DNA of 57,614 bases from an uncultured Bacteroidaceae bacterium (lineage in GTDB: Bacteria > Bacteroidota > Bacteroidia > Bacteroidales > Bacteroidaceae): NCBI GenBank assembly GCA_904502185.1, contig CAJGDX010000003.1, positions 1-57,614 of the forward strand, in the 5' to 3' direction. The position numbers and the translations under genes were made by a program. Below the pieces are notes generated by a model. The model worked only from the letters and a program-made list of their open reading frames with translations. It was not told the origin of the DNA and ran no database searches. Position 1 is the stretch's first letter. Every line of letters starts with the position of its first letter. Below are positions 18,201-25,256 of this stretch, one piece after another.

Positions 18201-18691
18201 TCCAGATAGATGGCAATTTCGGTGTATGCGCAGGTGTTGCCGAACTGTTGATGCAGAGCCACACCGACACCATACACCTGCTGCCTTCGCTACCCTCTGT
18301 ATGGAGCAAAGGAAGCATCAGCGGCCTCAAAGCCGTTGGAAACTTCACTGTAAGCATCGACTGGGATGATTGCACAGCCACAAAAGCCACTATTAAAAAC
18401 ATAAAAGGAGAAGCTTGCCATGTAAAATACACTGGAGTAAACAGAGCGCTCGTCACTGTCAACGGCAAAGAGGTTAACGTTTCACGACTGACAAAGGATG
18501 TCTGCCACATTCCCTCGCAGGCAGGAGATGAAATTGTTATAGACTTCACACAGTCACCAACGGGAATCAATTCACCGACAGAGGCGACAGAGGCAGACGC
18601 TCCAATTTATGACCTGATGGGGCGGAAGATAGAACAACCCACTCAGCGTGGCATATATATAAAGAAAGGGGAGAAATATTTAACCAAATAA
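15233..18691 (+). CDS. Secreted GH95 alpha-L-fucosidase, multi-domain
   Basis: Inverting glycoside hydrolase family 95, which removes terminal alpha-1,2-fucose from host or plant glycans. I set the start at 15233 because it gives a signal peptide (MIKRFCFTLLAMIAILATNAQ); a longer frame would add 44 non-signal residues and run through the hisS palindrome. The protein is 1152 aa. Residues about 30-155 and 165-300 are two related modules beginning WYYVQF and WYYIQF, each with a QW-F-GN pattern, like beta-trefoil or carbohydrate-binding modules. The GH95 part starts near 330 (LWYNKPA...LPIGNGQLGA). Catalytic candidates by analogy with Bifidobacterium AfcA are N671 and N673 (TNINIQMNYW), E800 (YSPEQ) and D993 (FQIDGNFG). 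The tail IYDLMGRKIEQPTQRGIYI resembles the short T9SS-like C-terminal signals common in Prevotella-type secreted proteins. No SusC/SusD genes flank it. Confidence 0.93.
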   Translation: MIKRFCFTLLAMIAILATNAQNALPEFSTENAPVWYYVQFNTGGNILSDKGNGNPLQTATKAKTDANQWQFIGNADNLYMKSKASNYITYTNSFFCASATNKTELKIVKSTNSTGGWEIQRKSANGQSMNQWQGTATGAKLGEWSAGDNNNPVTFLPSSAIVPIFSLAENEQWYYIQFAISDQSFKDNGEEETVQFCAIDIADEQQWKFVGNPDSLQIINKSGRYAYANGSDKSAGRLKMRNTPDPDGFRLVETTNSQYSGLFEIRPRKKGLTECGLNRLGGGGWTTNEVGFWDANDKNNPLRFTKQQDVKSPDFKIIGTEEFTPDNTLTLWYNKPATLTDAANKWMEYSLPIGNGQLGACLYGGIATDEIQFNEKTLWQGGPNDMGSYGGYKNFGSVFVADLSGEIGYSTVTAAKDYVRYLDIESGTAGVKYSNNGGTTSYERKYIASEPDRVIAAHYTATEGGKLHLHFSVVPGTGINASDVTYKNGTATFGGKLTTVTYNAFFRVVATGENAETKTDAEGITVSNAHAVTLVFSGATDYDSSTPSCVSGTNTLGTRVKNNVETAAAKGWDNIYTAHVENFKSYMGRVSLKLGNAASTLPTNELIDNYNNSDRNVTGKEPETLFLEQLYFAYGRYLLISSSRGINVPNNLQGIWNNLENAPWNSDIHTNINIQMNYWPAEPTNLSELHMPFLDFIITMAQRDNWKKAAKRDGQTKGWTVFTESNIFGGMSTWGSNYFVANVWYCSHLWQHYRYTLDKEFLARAFPVMWSCAEFWFERMIKDRKANDGTWVCPDEYSPEQNDHPKEDATAHSQQLVYTHLTYVKRAIDILGQDACNISNEQLATLEEYLANTDQGLHTETFKGGTWADWGTQNGVDKGDKLLREWKYTSYSVSSDKAHRHMSHLMCLHPLDQISPNSEYFIPAVNALKLRGDAATGWSMGWKVNLWARALDGDHAHIILKNALKHSTSYGTDQYRGGIYYNLFDSHAPFQIDGNFGVCAGVAELLMQSHTDTIHLLPSLPSVWSKGSISGLKAVGNFTVSIDWDDCTATKATIKNIKGEACHVKYTGVNRALVTVNGKEVNVSRLTKDVCHIPSQAGDEIVIDFTQSPTGINSPTEATEADAPIYDLMGRKIEQPTQRGIYIKKGEKYLTK

Positions 18692-18700
18692 AAACTACCA

Positions 18701-18734
18701 TATAAAAAGCCGATGTATGCATCGGCTTTTTATA
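18701..18734. terminator. Bidirectional terminator between GH95 and the helicase gene
   Basis: Arms 18701-18714 and 18721-18734 are exact complements around loop GTATGC. AAAAA before and TTTTT after the GC core allow it to work for both convergent genes. Confidence 0.88.
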
Positions 18735-18799
18735 TTAAAACTAAATGAAATTAAAAACTTTGCATCTTTACACTATAAAGGAAAAGAGAACCAATTTCA

Positions 18800-20230
18800 T
18801 CATTTTTCGACATACTGCGTCGGCCAATTGACAAGATAAAGTTTTTCCGTTGCACGGGTAAAAGCCGTATAAAGCCAACGGAAATAGTCGGCTGAGAGAG
18901 CATCGGGAGCCACAAAACCCTGGTCGAGAAAGACACTCTTCCACTGACCGCCCTGTGCCTTGTGGCAAGTAACAGCATAGCCATATTTCACCTGAATTGC
19001 GTTAAAATAAGGATTCTCGCGCAACTGTTCCATGCGCTTCCGTTTGGAGCGAATATCGTTGTAATCCTCCCACACAGCCTCGAACAGCCGCTCACTCTCG
19101 TCCCGTGTCAACGAGGGCGATTCGCTTGCAAGCGTATCGAGAAGAATCTTTACATCCATTTCACAATCATAATCGGGCAGAGATAGTGTCACATCGGCAA
19201 AACGGAAGCCATACATCTCCTCAACACCACTGACGCGCTGTATCTCCGCTATATCGCCATTTGCCACAAAATCAAGCTTTTCCAACAGACTTTTATCCTC
19301 ACGACCTAGATACTCCCGCCAGAAATAGTTATTCTTCACCACCATCAACAGGTCGCCACGGTTAAGTTCATCCTCACGATAGAGAATACGCCGACGGATA
19401 CCCTCGTTATAGATATTAGCACGTTTGTTTGAACGGCAGAGAACTATTGTCTCTTCAAGCCCCACTGAGCCATATTCTGTTTCGATAGCCTCAATAAGAT
19501 TCTCACCAGTAACGATAGAAATATCGGGAAAGCCAACCAATCGCATACGTGGCAGAAAGAACTCCCCACTTGCTATGATGTTGCGCAGCATGGTTGCATT
19601 GGTCAAGATTCCGGAGCCCTCTGTCTGTCGCATTACCTGCGTCAATTCCATGCTGGTGACAGAGAGTCCCATGCTACGCAGATAATCTACCGAAAGTGCA
19701 GGAGAAACAGTTTCACCAACCGGTGGCAACTGCGCTGTATCGCCCAACAACAGTAGACGACAGCCATCACCCGAATATACAAACTCTACAAGATCGTCAA
19801 GAAGAGCACCGGAGCCGAAGCCCGACATTCCGCCATTGGCTATCATAGAGGCCTCGTCAACAATGAACAGCGCATTGCGCAAACGATTGTCCGACAACGT
19901 AAAGCAGGCATTGTTCATTATAGATTTTTGCCTGTAAATGCACTTGTGTATAGTGAGCGCGCTACGACCCGAATATGATGAAAAGACCTTGGCTGCACGG
20001 CCCGTAGGTGCAAGCAGCACCACCCGTCGTTGCAACTGCACGAGTGTACGCACAAGAGCTGAGACGAGTGTTGTCTTACCCGTACCTGCATAACCGCAAA
20101 GCATAAAGACAGCCCTGTCGTCACCGGAGAAAATGAATTCCGACAACTTATCCAAAGAAATTTCCTGTTCTTTTGTTGGTTGGAACGGAAAATTTGTCTT
20201 AATTTGCGTAGCTAAATAGTTATTTATCAC
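18800..20230 (-). CDS. RecD2/Pif1-like ATP-dependent DNA helicase
   Basis: Superfamily 1B helicase. Motif I is GYAGTGKTTL, followed by motif Ia LLAPTGRAAKVF, motif II VDEASM, motif III LLLGDTAQLPP, and the C-terminal UvrD-like motifs VTCHKAQGGQW and LYTAFTRATEKLYLV. About 476 aa with no N-terminal extension, so it is a compact RecD2-type enzyme and not a RecBCD subunit. No ATG start exists near the N-terminus: I choose the GTG at 20230, which gives VINNYLATQIK and matches the MINNYL start I recall for Bacteroides homologues; a TTG at 20254 would add eight residues. It is divergent from the next gene. Confidence 0.9.
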   Translation of the reverse strand: MINNYLATQIKTNFPFQPTKEQEISLDKLSEFIFSGDDRAVFMLCGYAGTGKTTLVSALVRTLVQLQRRVVLLAPTGRAAKVFSSYSGRSALTIHKCIYRQKSIMNNACFTLSDNRLRNALFIVDEASMIANGGMSGFGSGALLDDLVEFVYSGDGCRLLLLGDTAQLPPVGETVSPALSVDYLRSMGLSVTSMELTQVMRQTEGSGILTNATMLRNIIASGEFFLPRMRLVGFPDISIVTGENLIEAIETEYGSVGLEETIVLCRSNKRANIYNEGIRRRILYREDELNRGDLLMVVKNNYFWREYLGREDKSLLEKLDFVANGDIAEIQRVSGVEEMYGFRFADVTLSLPDYDCEMDVKILLDTLASESPSLTRDESERLFEAVWEDYNDIRSKRKRMEQLRENPYFNAIQVKYGYAVTCHKAQGGQWKSVFLDQGFVAPDALSADYFRWLYTAFTRATEKLYLVNWPTQYVEK

Positions 20231-20323
20231 ATTTATTAAATAAAAAAGACACAATCAAACGGCTATTCCGTTTTTTTGTCTTATTTTTGCGCTACGAAAA
20301 TACATAAATAAAAAATAGAAACA

Positions 20324-21010
20324 ATGAAAAAACTTTTAAATCTGTTACTCCTTGTAACAATTGCAGGTCTTGCCTACATCTGCTACCGCAGCATCATGGG
20401 TCCCATTGAGTTCGACGAAGAGCGCGCTGCACGCGAAAAAGCAGTTATCGCACGTCTTATTGACATCCGTACTGCTCAGGTAGAGTTCCGTAACATTACC
20501 AAAGCCGGTTACTCAGACAACTTCGACTCTCTCATCGTATTTGTTAAAACAGCCAAGATGCCCGTTATCCTTGAAGAGGGTACACTCAACGACGAGCAGC
20601 TCGAGCGTGGTATGACAGAGAGAAAAGCTATCGCCATCATCGAAAAGGCTAAAAAGACAAACAACTGGAAAGAGGTTGAGAAAGAGGGTCTTATGAACTT
20701 CCGCCGCGACACATCATGGGTTGCCCTTGTTGACACCCTCTTCCCCCAAGGCTACCAGATTGACTCATTGCCCTTCGTACCCTACGGAAACGGCGCAAAA
20801 TTTGAGCTCGCTACCAGCGTAGATACATCAAAAGCCGGTTCACCCCAGTATCTCTTCGAAGCACGCACTCCTTTCGAAACATACTTGAAGGGCGTAAACG
20901 ACCAGGAGATGAACAACCTCATCAGCAAAATGAAACAGATGGGTCGTTACTGCGGACTTAAGGTTGGTGATGTAGAAATGCCTAACAACAACGCAGGTAA
21001 CTGGGAATAA
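20324..21010 (+). CDS. Uncharacterised membrane-anchored protein
   Basis: A 228-residue protein with an N-terminal membrane anchor (LLNLLLLVTIAGLAYICY, about 4-21) and a mixed alpha/beta body on the far side of the membrane. I recognise it only as a conserved Bacteroidales hypothetical. The segment RLIDIRTAQVEFRNITKAGYSDNFDSL looks like the stalk and first strands of pseudopilin-like proteins, but there is no prepilin peptidase motif. Codon use is very biased (CGT for Arg, CTT/CTC for Leu, ATC for Ile), suggesting high expression. It is followed after 3 bases by a DUF3822 gene. A TATTTTTG at 20282-20289 is a candidate -7 box. Confidence 0.85.
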   Translation: MKKLLNLLLLVTIAGLAYICYRSIMGPIEFDEERAAREKAVIARLIDIRTAQVEFRNITKAGYSDNFDSLIVFVKTAKMPVILEEGTLNDEQLERGMTERKAIAIIEKAKKTNNWKEVEKEGLMNFRRDTSWVALVDTLFPQGYQIDSLPFVPYGNGAKFELATSVDTSKAGSPQYLFEARTPFETYLKGVNDQEMNNLISKMKQMGRYCGLKVGDVEMPNNNAGNWE

Positions 21011-21013
21011 TGC

Positions 21014-21814
21014 ATGAATAAGGAGATAGAACAATCCCCTACACTATCCATCCGTATCAGTACGGATGGATTTTGTTTTTGCACATACCTGCCGCAGCAA
21101 CCCGATTCGGTGAAATACACCACATACGACTGCGACAGACAAATATCACTGACAGCCAACTTCGAGGCTGCATGGCAGGCATGCAACCTTGCAAACGAAG
21201 AATTTTCAAAGATACAGGCAATTGTTGTTTCAACGGAATTTACAGCAGTTCCACCGTCGATAAGTTCCAGAGATGAGCAAGAAACAATTTTCAGGAGCTG
21301 TTTCCCACACACAAAAGAGGAGACCAGGGTTATCTCCAACACTCTGAGCGCACATAACATGACAATACTCTTCGGGGTTGACGAAGAACTGCACAAGCTG
21401 CTGACAAATATTGGCGAAGTGAGCTACTACTCCCCCATTAGCATTATGTCGGGATTCCTCACGCGCTATCCGATGGGGACCGGCAGATACATCATGGTGG
21501 ACATACAGGACGAAACAATGCAGCTGATGGCGATGGAGGAAGAGACACCACTGCTGATGAACAGTTTCCATGCAGCAGACACAGCCGACCAGCTATACTA
21601 CCTGTTGTATATTTGGAATGAGCTTGGCTTCTCGCAGGAAGAAGAGACACTGTTGCTGTGCGGCAATCATCAAGCCGACAGGTTCGAAATGGCAGTAAAA
21701 GATTTTATACGCAACATCAAGCGCATAAATCCCCGTCAATTGTTCCAATCGAACCTACTTAACAAAATAGAGACAACCCCATTCGACCTACAAGCACTGA
21801 TATTATGCGAATAG
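21014..21814 (+). CDS. DUF3822 family protein
   Basis: A 266-residue protein of the Bacteroidetes-specific DUF3822 family. I recall a solved homologue with an actin-like ATPase fold; the pattern here fits two related halves (LSIRISTDGFCFCTYLP early, YIMVDIQDETMQLMAM and TLLLCGNH later, each beginning like an actin-fold phosphate loop), but no clear ATP-binding residues can be assigned. It sits 3 bases after the preceding gene and overlaps rsmD by 10 bases, so it is translated with the rRNA methylase. A role in ribosome assembly is only a guess from context. Confidence 0.85.
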   Translation: MNKEIEQSPTLSIRISTDGFCFCTYLPQQPDSVKYTTYDCDRQISLTANFEAAWQACNLANEEFSKIQAIVVSTEFTAVPPSISSRDEQETIFRSCFPHTKEETRVISNTLSAHNMTILFGVDEELHKLLTNIGEVSYYSPISIMSGFLTRYPMGTGRYIMVDIQDETMQLMAMEEETPLLMNSFHAADTADQLYYLLYIWNELGFSQEEETLLLCGNHQADRFEMAVKDFIRNIKRINPRQLFQSNLLNKIETTPFDLQALILCE

Positions 21815-22377
21815 TAAGCGGAAAATACAAAGGACGTCATTTTGACATACCCCGAAATTTCAAGGCACGCCCAACAACAGACTTTGCCAAGGAAAACCTG
21901 TTCAACGTGCTTAACAACATAATAGACTTTGAAGAGAGTGCAGTACTCGACCTTTTTTCAGGCACAGGAGGCATTAGTCTGGAATTCCTGTCACGCGGAT
22001 GCTCACCTGTAATCTCTGTGGAGATGGATTCACTGCACTACTCACACCAGCGTAAGATACACACAAAGCTGCAGGACAAGAACTGGATACCCCTGCGCGA
22101 CGACGTATTCCGCTTCATCCGCCGCGACTCACGCAAGTATGATATAATCTTTGCCGACCCACCATACATGCTCAAAGAGCTGGCAAGCATTCCCGACCTC
22201 ATATTCGAGCATAAGCTGTTGAAGGAGGGTGGAATATTCATTTTTGAACATGGCAAGGACAACAATTTTGCCGAACACCCCAACTTCATGCGACACATAT
22301 CGTATGGCAGCGTAAACTTCACCCTGTTCAGTGCAACAGCTGAAGAGAAACTGCAGGAAGAAACAGCAGGCGAATAG
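21805..22377 (+). CDS. rsmD: 16S rRNA (guanine966-N2)-methyltransferase
   Basis: SAM-dependent methylase of G966 in 16S rRNA. The Rossmann start is VLDLFSGTGGISLEFLSRG (about 47-65), and the catalytic DPPY motif is at 118-121 (FADPPYML). The N-terminus MRIVSGKYKGR...RPTTDFAKENLFN is diagnostic of RsmD. At 190 aa it has the family length. It starts 10 bases before the end of the DUF3822 gene and is followed by a hairpin. Confidence 0.95.
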   Translation: MRIVSGKYKGRHFDIPRNFKARPTTDFAKENLFNVLNNIIDFEESAVLDLFSGTGGISLEFLSRGCSPVISVEMDSLHYSHQRKIHTKLQDKNWIPLRDDVFRFIRRDSRKYDIIFADPPYMLKELASIPDLIFEHKLLKEGGIFIFEHGKDNNFAEHPNFMRHISYGSVNFTLFSATAEEKLQEETAGE

Positions 22378-22440
22378 CAAAAGATAGAAAGGCCTCGCAC
22401 ACGACAGGTGGCTGCCTTATTATAGAATAAGATAAGCGGT

Positions 22441-22488
22441 TCGGATAAAAAAAACATACTTACTTGTTTTTATATCCGAACCTTTTTG
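22441..22488 (+). terminator. Hairpin after rsmD
   Basis: TTCGGATA (22441-22448) pairs with TATCCGAA (22474-22481), extended inward by A-rich/T-rich arms, and CCTTTTT follows. It also overlaps the promoter region of the next gene. Confidence 0.65.
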
Positions 22489-22497
22489 TATCTTTGG
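22465..22497 (+). promoter_or_regulatory. Putative promoter of the divIC gene cluster
   Basis: TATCTTTG at 22490-22497 matches TAnnTTTG, with TTG at 22465-22467 (22-base spacer, slightly long). It lies 45 bases before the start at 22543. Confidence 0.5.
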
Positions 22498-22542
22498 TTT
22501 TAAATAGAAGATTTTCTGCACGCATAGTAAAAAAAGACAATC

Positions 22543-22842
22543 ATGAATGACAGCATCGCTCAATTATGGGAATGGATAAAGAAGCACAAATATATGTTTG
22601 TGACTATCATGTTCGTTGTTATAATCGTCTTTCTTGACGAAAACAACTTCATGAAACATATTCAGAACAAACGGGAAATTGCTGCATTGGAGGCAGAAAA
22701 GAAGGAGCTTCAGGAAAAATACGATGAGCTTACAAACAAGCTGGACGAACTTGAAGCCGACCCCGTCCTCATAGAAAAAATTGCCCGACAAAGATACGGC
22801 ATGCATAAACCTAATGAGGAAATATTTATTTTTGACGATTAA
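22543..22842 (+). CDS. DivIC/FtsB-type septum formation protein
   Basis: A bitopic cell-division protein of 99 aa. It has a short cytoplasmic N-terminus, one membrane segment (about 18-35, MFVTIMFVVIIVFLD), then a periplasmic coiled coil (REIAALEAEKKELQEKYDEL) and the family's end motif EKIARQRYGMHKPNEEIF. It would bridge FtsL and FtsQ/DivIB in the divisome. It starts a cluster that continues, after 11 bases, into a small membrane protein and then the ATPase/DUF4435 pair. The family name is secure; whether it is FtsB or DivIC is only nomenclature. Confidence 0.93.
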   Translation: MNDSIAQLWEWIKKHKYMFVTIMFVVIIVFLDENNFMKHIQNKREIAALEAEKKELQEKYDELTNKLDELEADPVLIEKIARQRYGMHKPNEEIFIFDD

Positions 22843-22853
22843 GCAACAAACAA

Positions 22854-23183
22854 ATGAAGATAGTCGGACGATTGGCAATGCTGGGAGCCATAATGTTGCT
22901 CGCAGGCGCAATGCTGAAGATGTCATTCAGCAACGAAGCATCATATATATACACAGCAGGAGCTGTACTCTTCGCCATCATGCAGTTCATAGGTCGCATA
23001 CGCGGCGGCAACATAGCACTGCGACGCCTTGTAACCATGCAAATGATGGGCGCAGTCGCACTGATAGTTGCAGGAGTACTGATGTTCACCCACCAACGCA
23101 ACGAATGGATAGTGGCAATGACCATCGGCGCCATGCTTGAACTATACACATCGTTCCGCATTCCGCGCGAAATGGACGAATAA
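22854..23183 (+). CDS. Small four-helix membrane protein
   Basis: A 109-residue protein with about four hydrophobic segments (near 4-22, 31-47, 62-79 and 86-100) separated by basic loops such as GRIRGGNIALRR. I do not recognise a family. It ends with the charged tail SFRIPREMDE. It lies 11 bases after the divIC-type gene and 46 bases before the ATPase gene, so the same transcript may carry all four. Whether it belongs with division or with the ATPase pair cannot be told from sequence. Confidence 0.8.
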   Translation: MKIVGRLAMLGAIMLLAGAMLKMSFSNEASYIYTAGAVLFAIMQFIGRIRGGNIALRRLVTMQMMGAVALIVAGVLMFTHQRNEWIVAMTIGAMLELYTSFRIPREMDE

Positions 23184-23229
23184 CCAACCAGCACCCACAA
23201 CAGATTGTTTCACTTAAAATTCAGGAATC

Positions 23230-24054
23230 ATGGAAAAATTGGCACAATATATCCAAAGCATAGAGATTGACTCACTGTGGAACAACCGCAAACATATTCT
23301 GTGGAAGTTACGTCCCGACGTAAACATTCTCAGTGGCAGCAACGGACTGGGTAAAAGTACAATCATAAACAGGTCGGCAACACAACTCGAAGTCTTGCGC
23401 ACACACCGCCTGAGCGCCTCACCCGAGGATGGGACACGCTTTGTATTCTACCCCGAAGATGCCAACATCATCTATTTCGATGTAATCCGCAGCATAGACC
23501 GCCCCGTACTCAACAGCGAACTGCTTGAAAAAATGTCCGATACAAACGTGCGCACCGAACTTGATTGGCAGCTGTATCAACTGCAGCGACGCTACCTGAA
23601 CTACCAAGTAAACATAGGCAACCGCATAATACAGATGCTCACCTCGGGCGATCCCGAGCAACAGCAAAAAGCTGGAGAGCTTTCCAAACCAAAAATTCTG
23701 TTTCAGGACCTTATAGACGAACTTTTTCACGAAACGGGAAAACTCATCGTCCGCGACAGCAACGAAATATACTTCACACAATACGGCGAGCGCATAACAC
23801 CCTACATGCTCTCTTCCGGCGAAAAACAGTTGCTGGTGATACTGCTGACAGCGCTTGTGCAGGACAACCGCCCCGGCGTCCTTTTCATGGACGAGCCGGA
23901 AATATCGTTGCACATAGAGTGGCAACAACGACTGATATCACTCATACGAAGCCTTAACCCCAATGTACAGATAATTCTCTGCACCCACTCTCCCGCCATA
24001 ATCATGGATGGATGGGTAGATGCAGTCACCGAAATTGCAGACATCACACAGTAG
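23230..24054 (+). CDS. ABC-type AAA ATPase of a two-gene ATPase/DUF4435 pair
   Basis: A 274-residue soluble ATPase of the AAA_15/AAA_21, OLD-like type. It has Walker A GSNGLGKST (36-44), a helical lid about 85-170, the ABC signature LSSGEKQ (194-200), Walker B VLFMDEPE (217-224), the D-loop region SLH (226-228) and switch His H253 in CTHSPAII. All residues for ATP hydrolysis are present, and such proteins dimerise head to tail. There is no nuclease domain in the same chain: the TOPRIM-like part is the separate next gene, 49 bases on. This split matches AriA of PARIS anti-phage systems, though it is shorter than the AriA proteins I know. Sequence alone does not show defence function; RecF-like or SMC-like repair roles are alternatives. 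Confidence 0.9.
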   Translation: MEKLAQYIQSIEIDSLWNNRKHILWKLRPDVNILSGSNGLGKSTIINRSATQLEVLRTHRLSASPEDGTRFVFYPEDANIIYFDVIRSIDRPVLNSELLEKMSDTNVRTELDWQLYQLQRRYLNYQVNIGNRIIQMLTSGDPEQQQKAGELSKPKILFQDLIDELFHETGKLIVRDSNEIYFTQYGERITPYMLSSGEKQLLVILLTALVQDNRPGVLFMDEPEISLHIEWQQRLISLIRSLNPNVQIILCTHSPAIIMDGWVDAVTEIADITQ

Positions 24055-24103
24055 TCACCCTCCCCTACGTTGACAAACACTCAAGGGAACAATATCTACT
24101 GCC

Positions 24104-25168
24104 ATGAAACACAAACCACTGACGCAATATCTGAATTCCGACTTTGTAAAGGCGGCAAATGCATTGCGCCCCAAAAAGGCACGTCACCGCATTATTGCCT
24201 ACGTCGAGAGTTACGATGATATCTCCTTTTGGCGCACACTGTTTGACGAATTCGAAGACGATAAATTTCATTTTGACGTGATGCTACCCACTCGCAGCAA
24301 CCTGTCAAAAGGAAAGAAACAGGCAATGATGAACATGCTAGGTTCTGCATTCGGCAACAACATGATTGCCTGCGTCGACAGCGACTACGACTATCTGTTG
24401 CAGGGCGCCACAGAAACATCGAAACGAATGATAAGCAACCCTTACATTCTTCACACCTACACATACGCCATCGAAAATTACCAGTGCTATGCCGAGAGCC
24501 TGCATCAGGTATGTGTGCAAAGCACACTGAACGATACACAACTGCTGGACATTGCAGAATTCATGAAATTGTATTCGCGTATATGCTTTCCACTGTTCGT
24601 ATGGAGTATATTGCTCTACCGCGTCCACGACCTGAACACCATGCCCATGATGAAGTTCTGCGAGATTGTACGCTTGACCTCGTTCAACATAGGACACCCC
24701 GAACACTCGCTCAAACAGCTTAACCAGCGTGTGCAACACAATCTATCGCAGCTGAACCACCGCCGCCCCGACCTAAAGGGCAAATACGAGGCATTAAAAA
24801 AGGAGCTTGTAGAGCTGGGAGTCACAGAAGAGACTACATACCTTTATATACAGGGACATCACCTGGTGGACGGAGTTGTACTACGTATACTTGGCCCAAT
24901 ATGTCGCAGTCTGCGACATCTGCGCGAAGAAGAGATTGAACGCTTGGCCTACCACCGCATACAGTACACAAACGAGATTTCGGCCTACCACAACAGCCAA
25001 TGCGACGTATCGTTCGCACTGCGTAAGAACAGCAATTACAAGGGTTGTGTGCCATATGCCCGGTTACGCGCAGATGTACAACGTCTGTTGGGCGAAATAA
25101 AAGCAGAGAAAAACACCCCAAACAATCCTACTCGCAATGGCAACTTAAAAAATCAACCGACACCTTAA
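24104..25168 (+). CDS. DUF4435 (TOPRIM-like) protein
   Basis: A 354-residue protein whose N-terminal half matches DUF4435, a TOPRIM-type nuclease fold. The acidic residues stand as expected: E35 with D38 and D39 in YVESYDDISFW, and D92, D94 and D96 in CVDSDYDYLL, followed by the DUF4435 hallmark YAIENYQCY (121-129). The C-terminal 150 residues are helical and basic and may bind the ATPase or nucleic acid; the last 30 are low complexity. The partner ATPase gene ends 49 bases upstream. In PARIS the DUF4435 subunit AriB is held by the ATPase and, once released, cuts a host tRNA. Whether this protein does so is unknown. A terminator follows 28 bases after the stop. Confidence 0.88.
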   Translation: MKHKPLTQYLNSDFVKAANALRPKKARHRIIAYVESYDDISFWRTLFDEFEDDKFHFDVMLPTRSNLSKGKKQAMMNMLGSAFGNNMIACVDSDYDYLLQGATETSKRMISNPYILHTYTYAIENYQCYAESLHQVCVQSTLNDTQLLDIAEFMKLYSRICFPLFVWSILLYRVHDLNTMPMMKFCEIVRLTSFNIGHPEHSLKQLNQRVQHNLSQLNHRRPDLKGKYEALKKELVELGVTEETTYLYIQGHHLVDGVVLRILGPICRSLRHLREEEIERLAYHRIQYTNEISAYHNSQCDVSFALRKNSNYKGCVPYARLRADVQRLLGEIKAEKNTPNNPTRNGNLKNQPTP

Positions 25169-25196
25169 GTTCTACAAACATCAGGCAATATAAAAG

Positions 25197-25230
25197 AAAG
25201 AGTGGCAACCACATTCGGTTGCCACTCTTT
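25197..25230. terminator. Bidirectional terminator after the DUF4435 gene
   Basis: Arms 25197-25210 and 25217-25230 (core AGTGGCAACC/GGTTGCCACT) surround loop ACATTC, with A-rich sequence before and CTTTTAT after. It separates the convergent DUF4435 and ppiD genes. Confidence 0.88.
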
Positions 25231-25256
25231 TATGCGTTGCGTTATACTTACTAAGA

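Noticed and set aside
22378..22542. Spacer between rsmD and the divIC-type gene considered as a riboswitch
   Set aside because: One AT-rich hairpin with a T-run and a promoter box explain it; no known aptamer pattern is visible.
23230..25168. Calling the ATPase/DUF4435 pair a proven PARIS system
   Set aside because: The match is to architecture and motifs; the ATPase is short and no defence island or trigger evidence is visible, so I report it as PARIS-like only.
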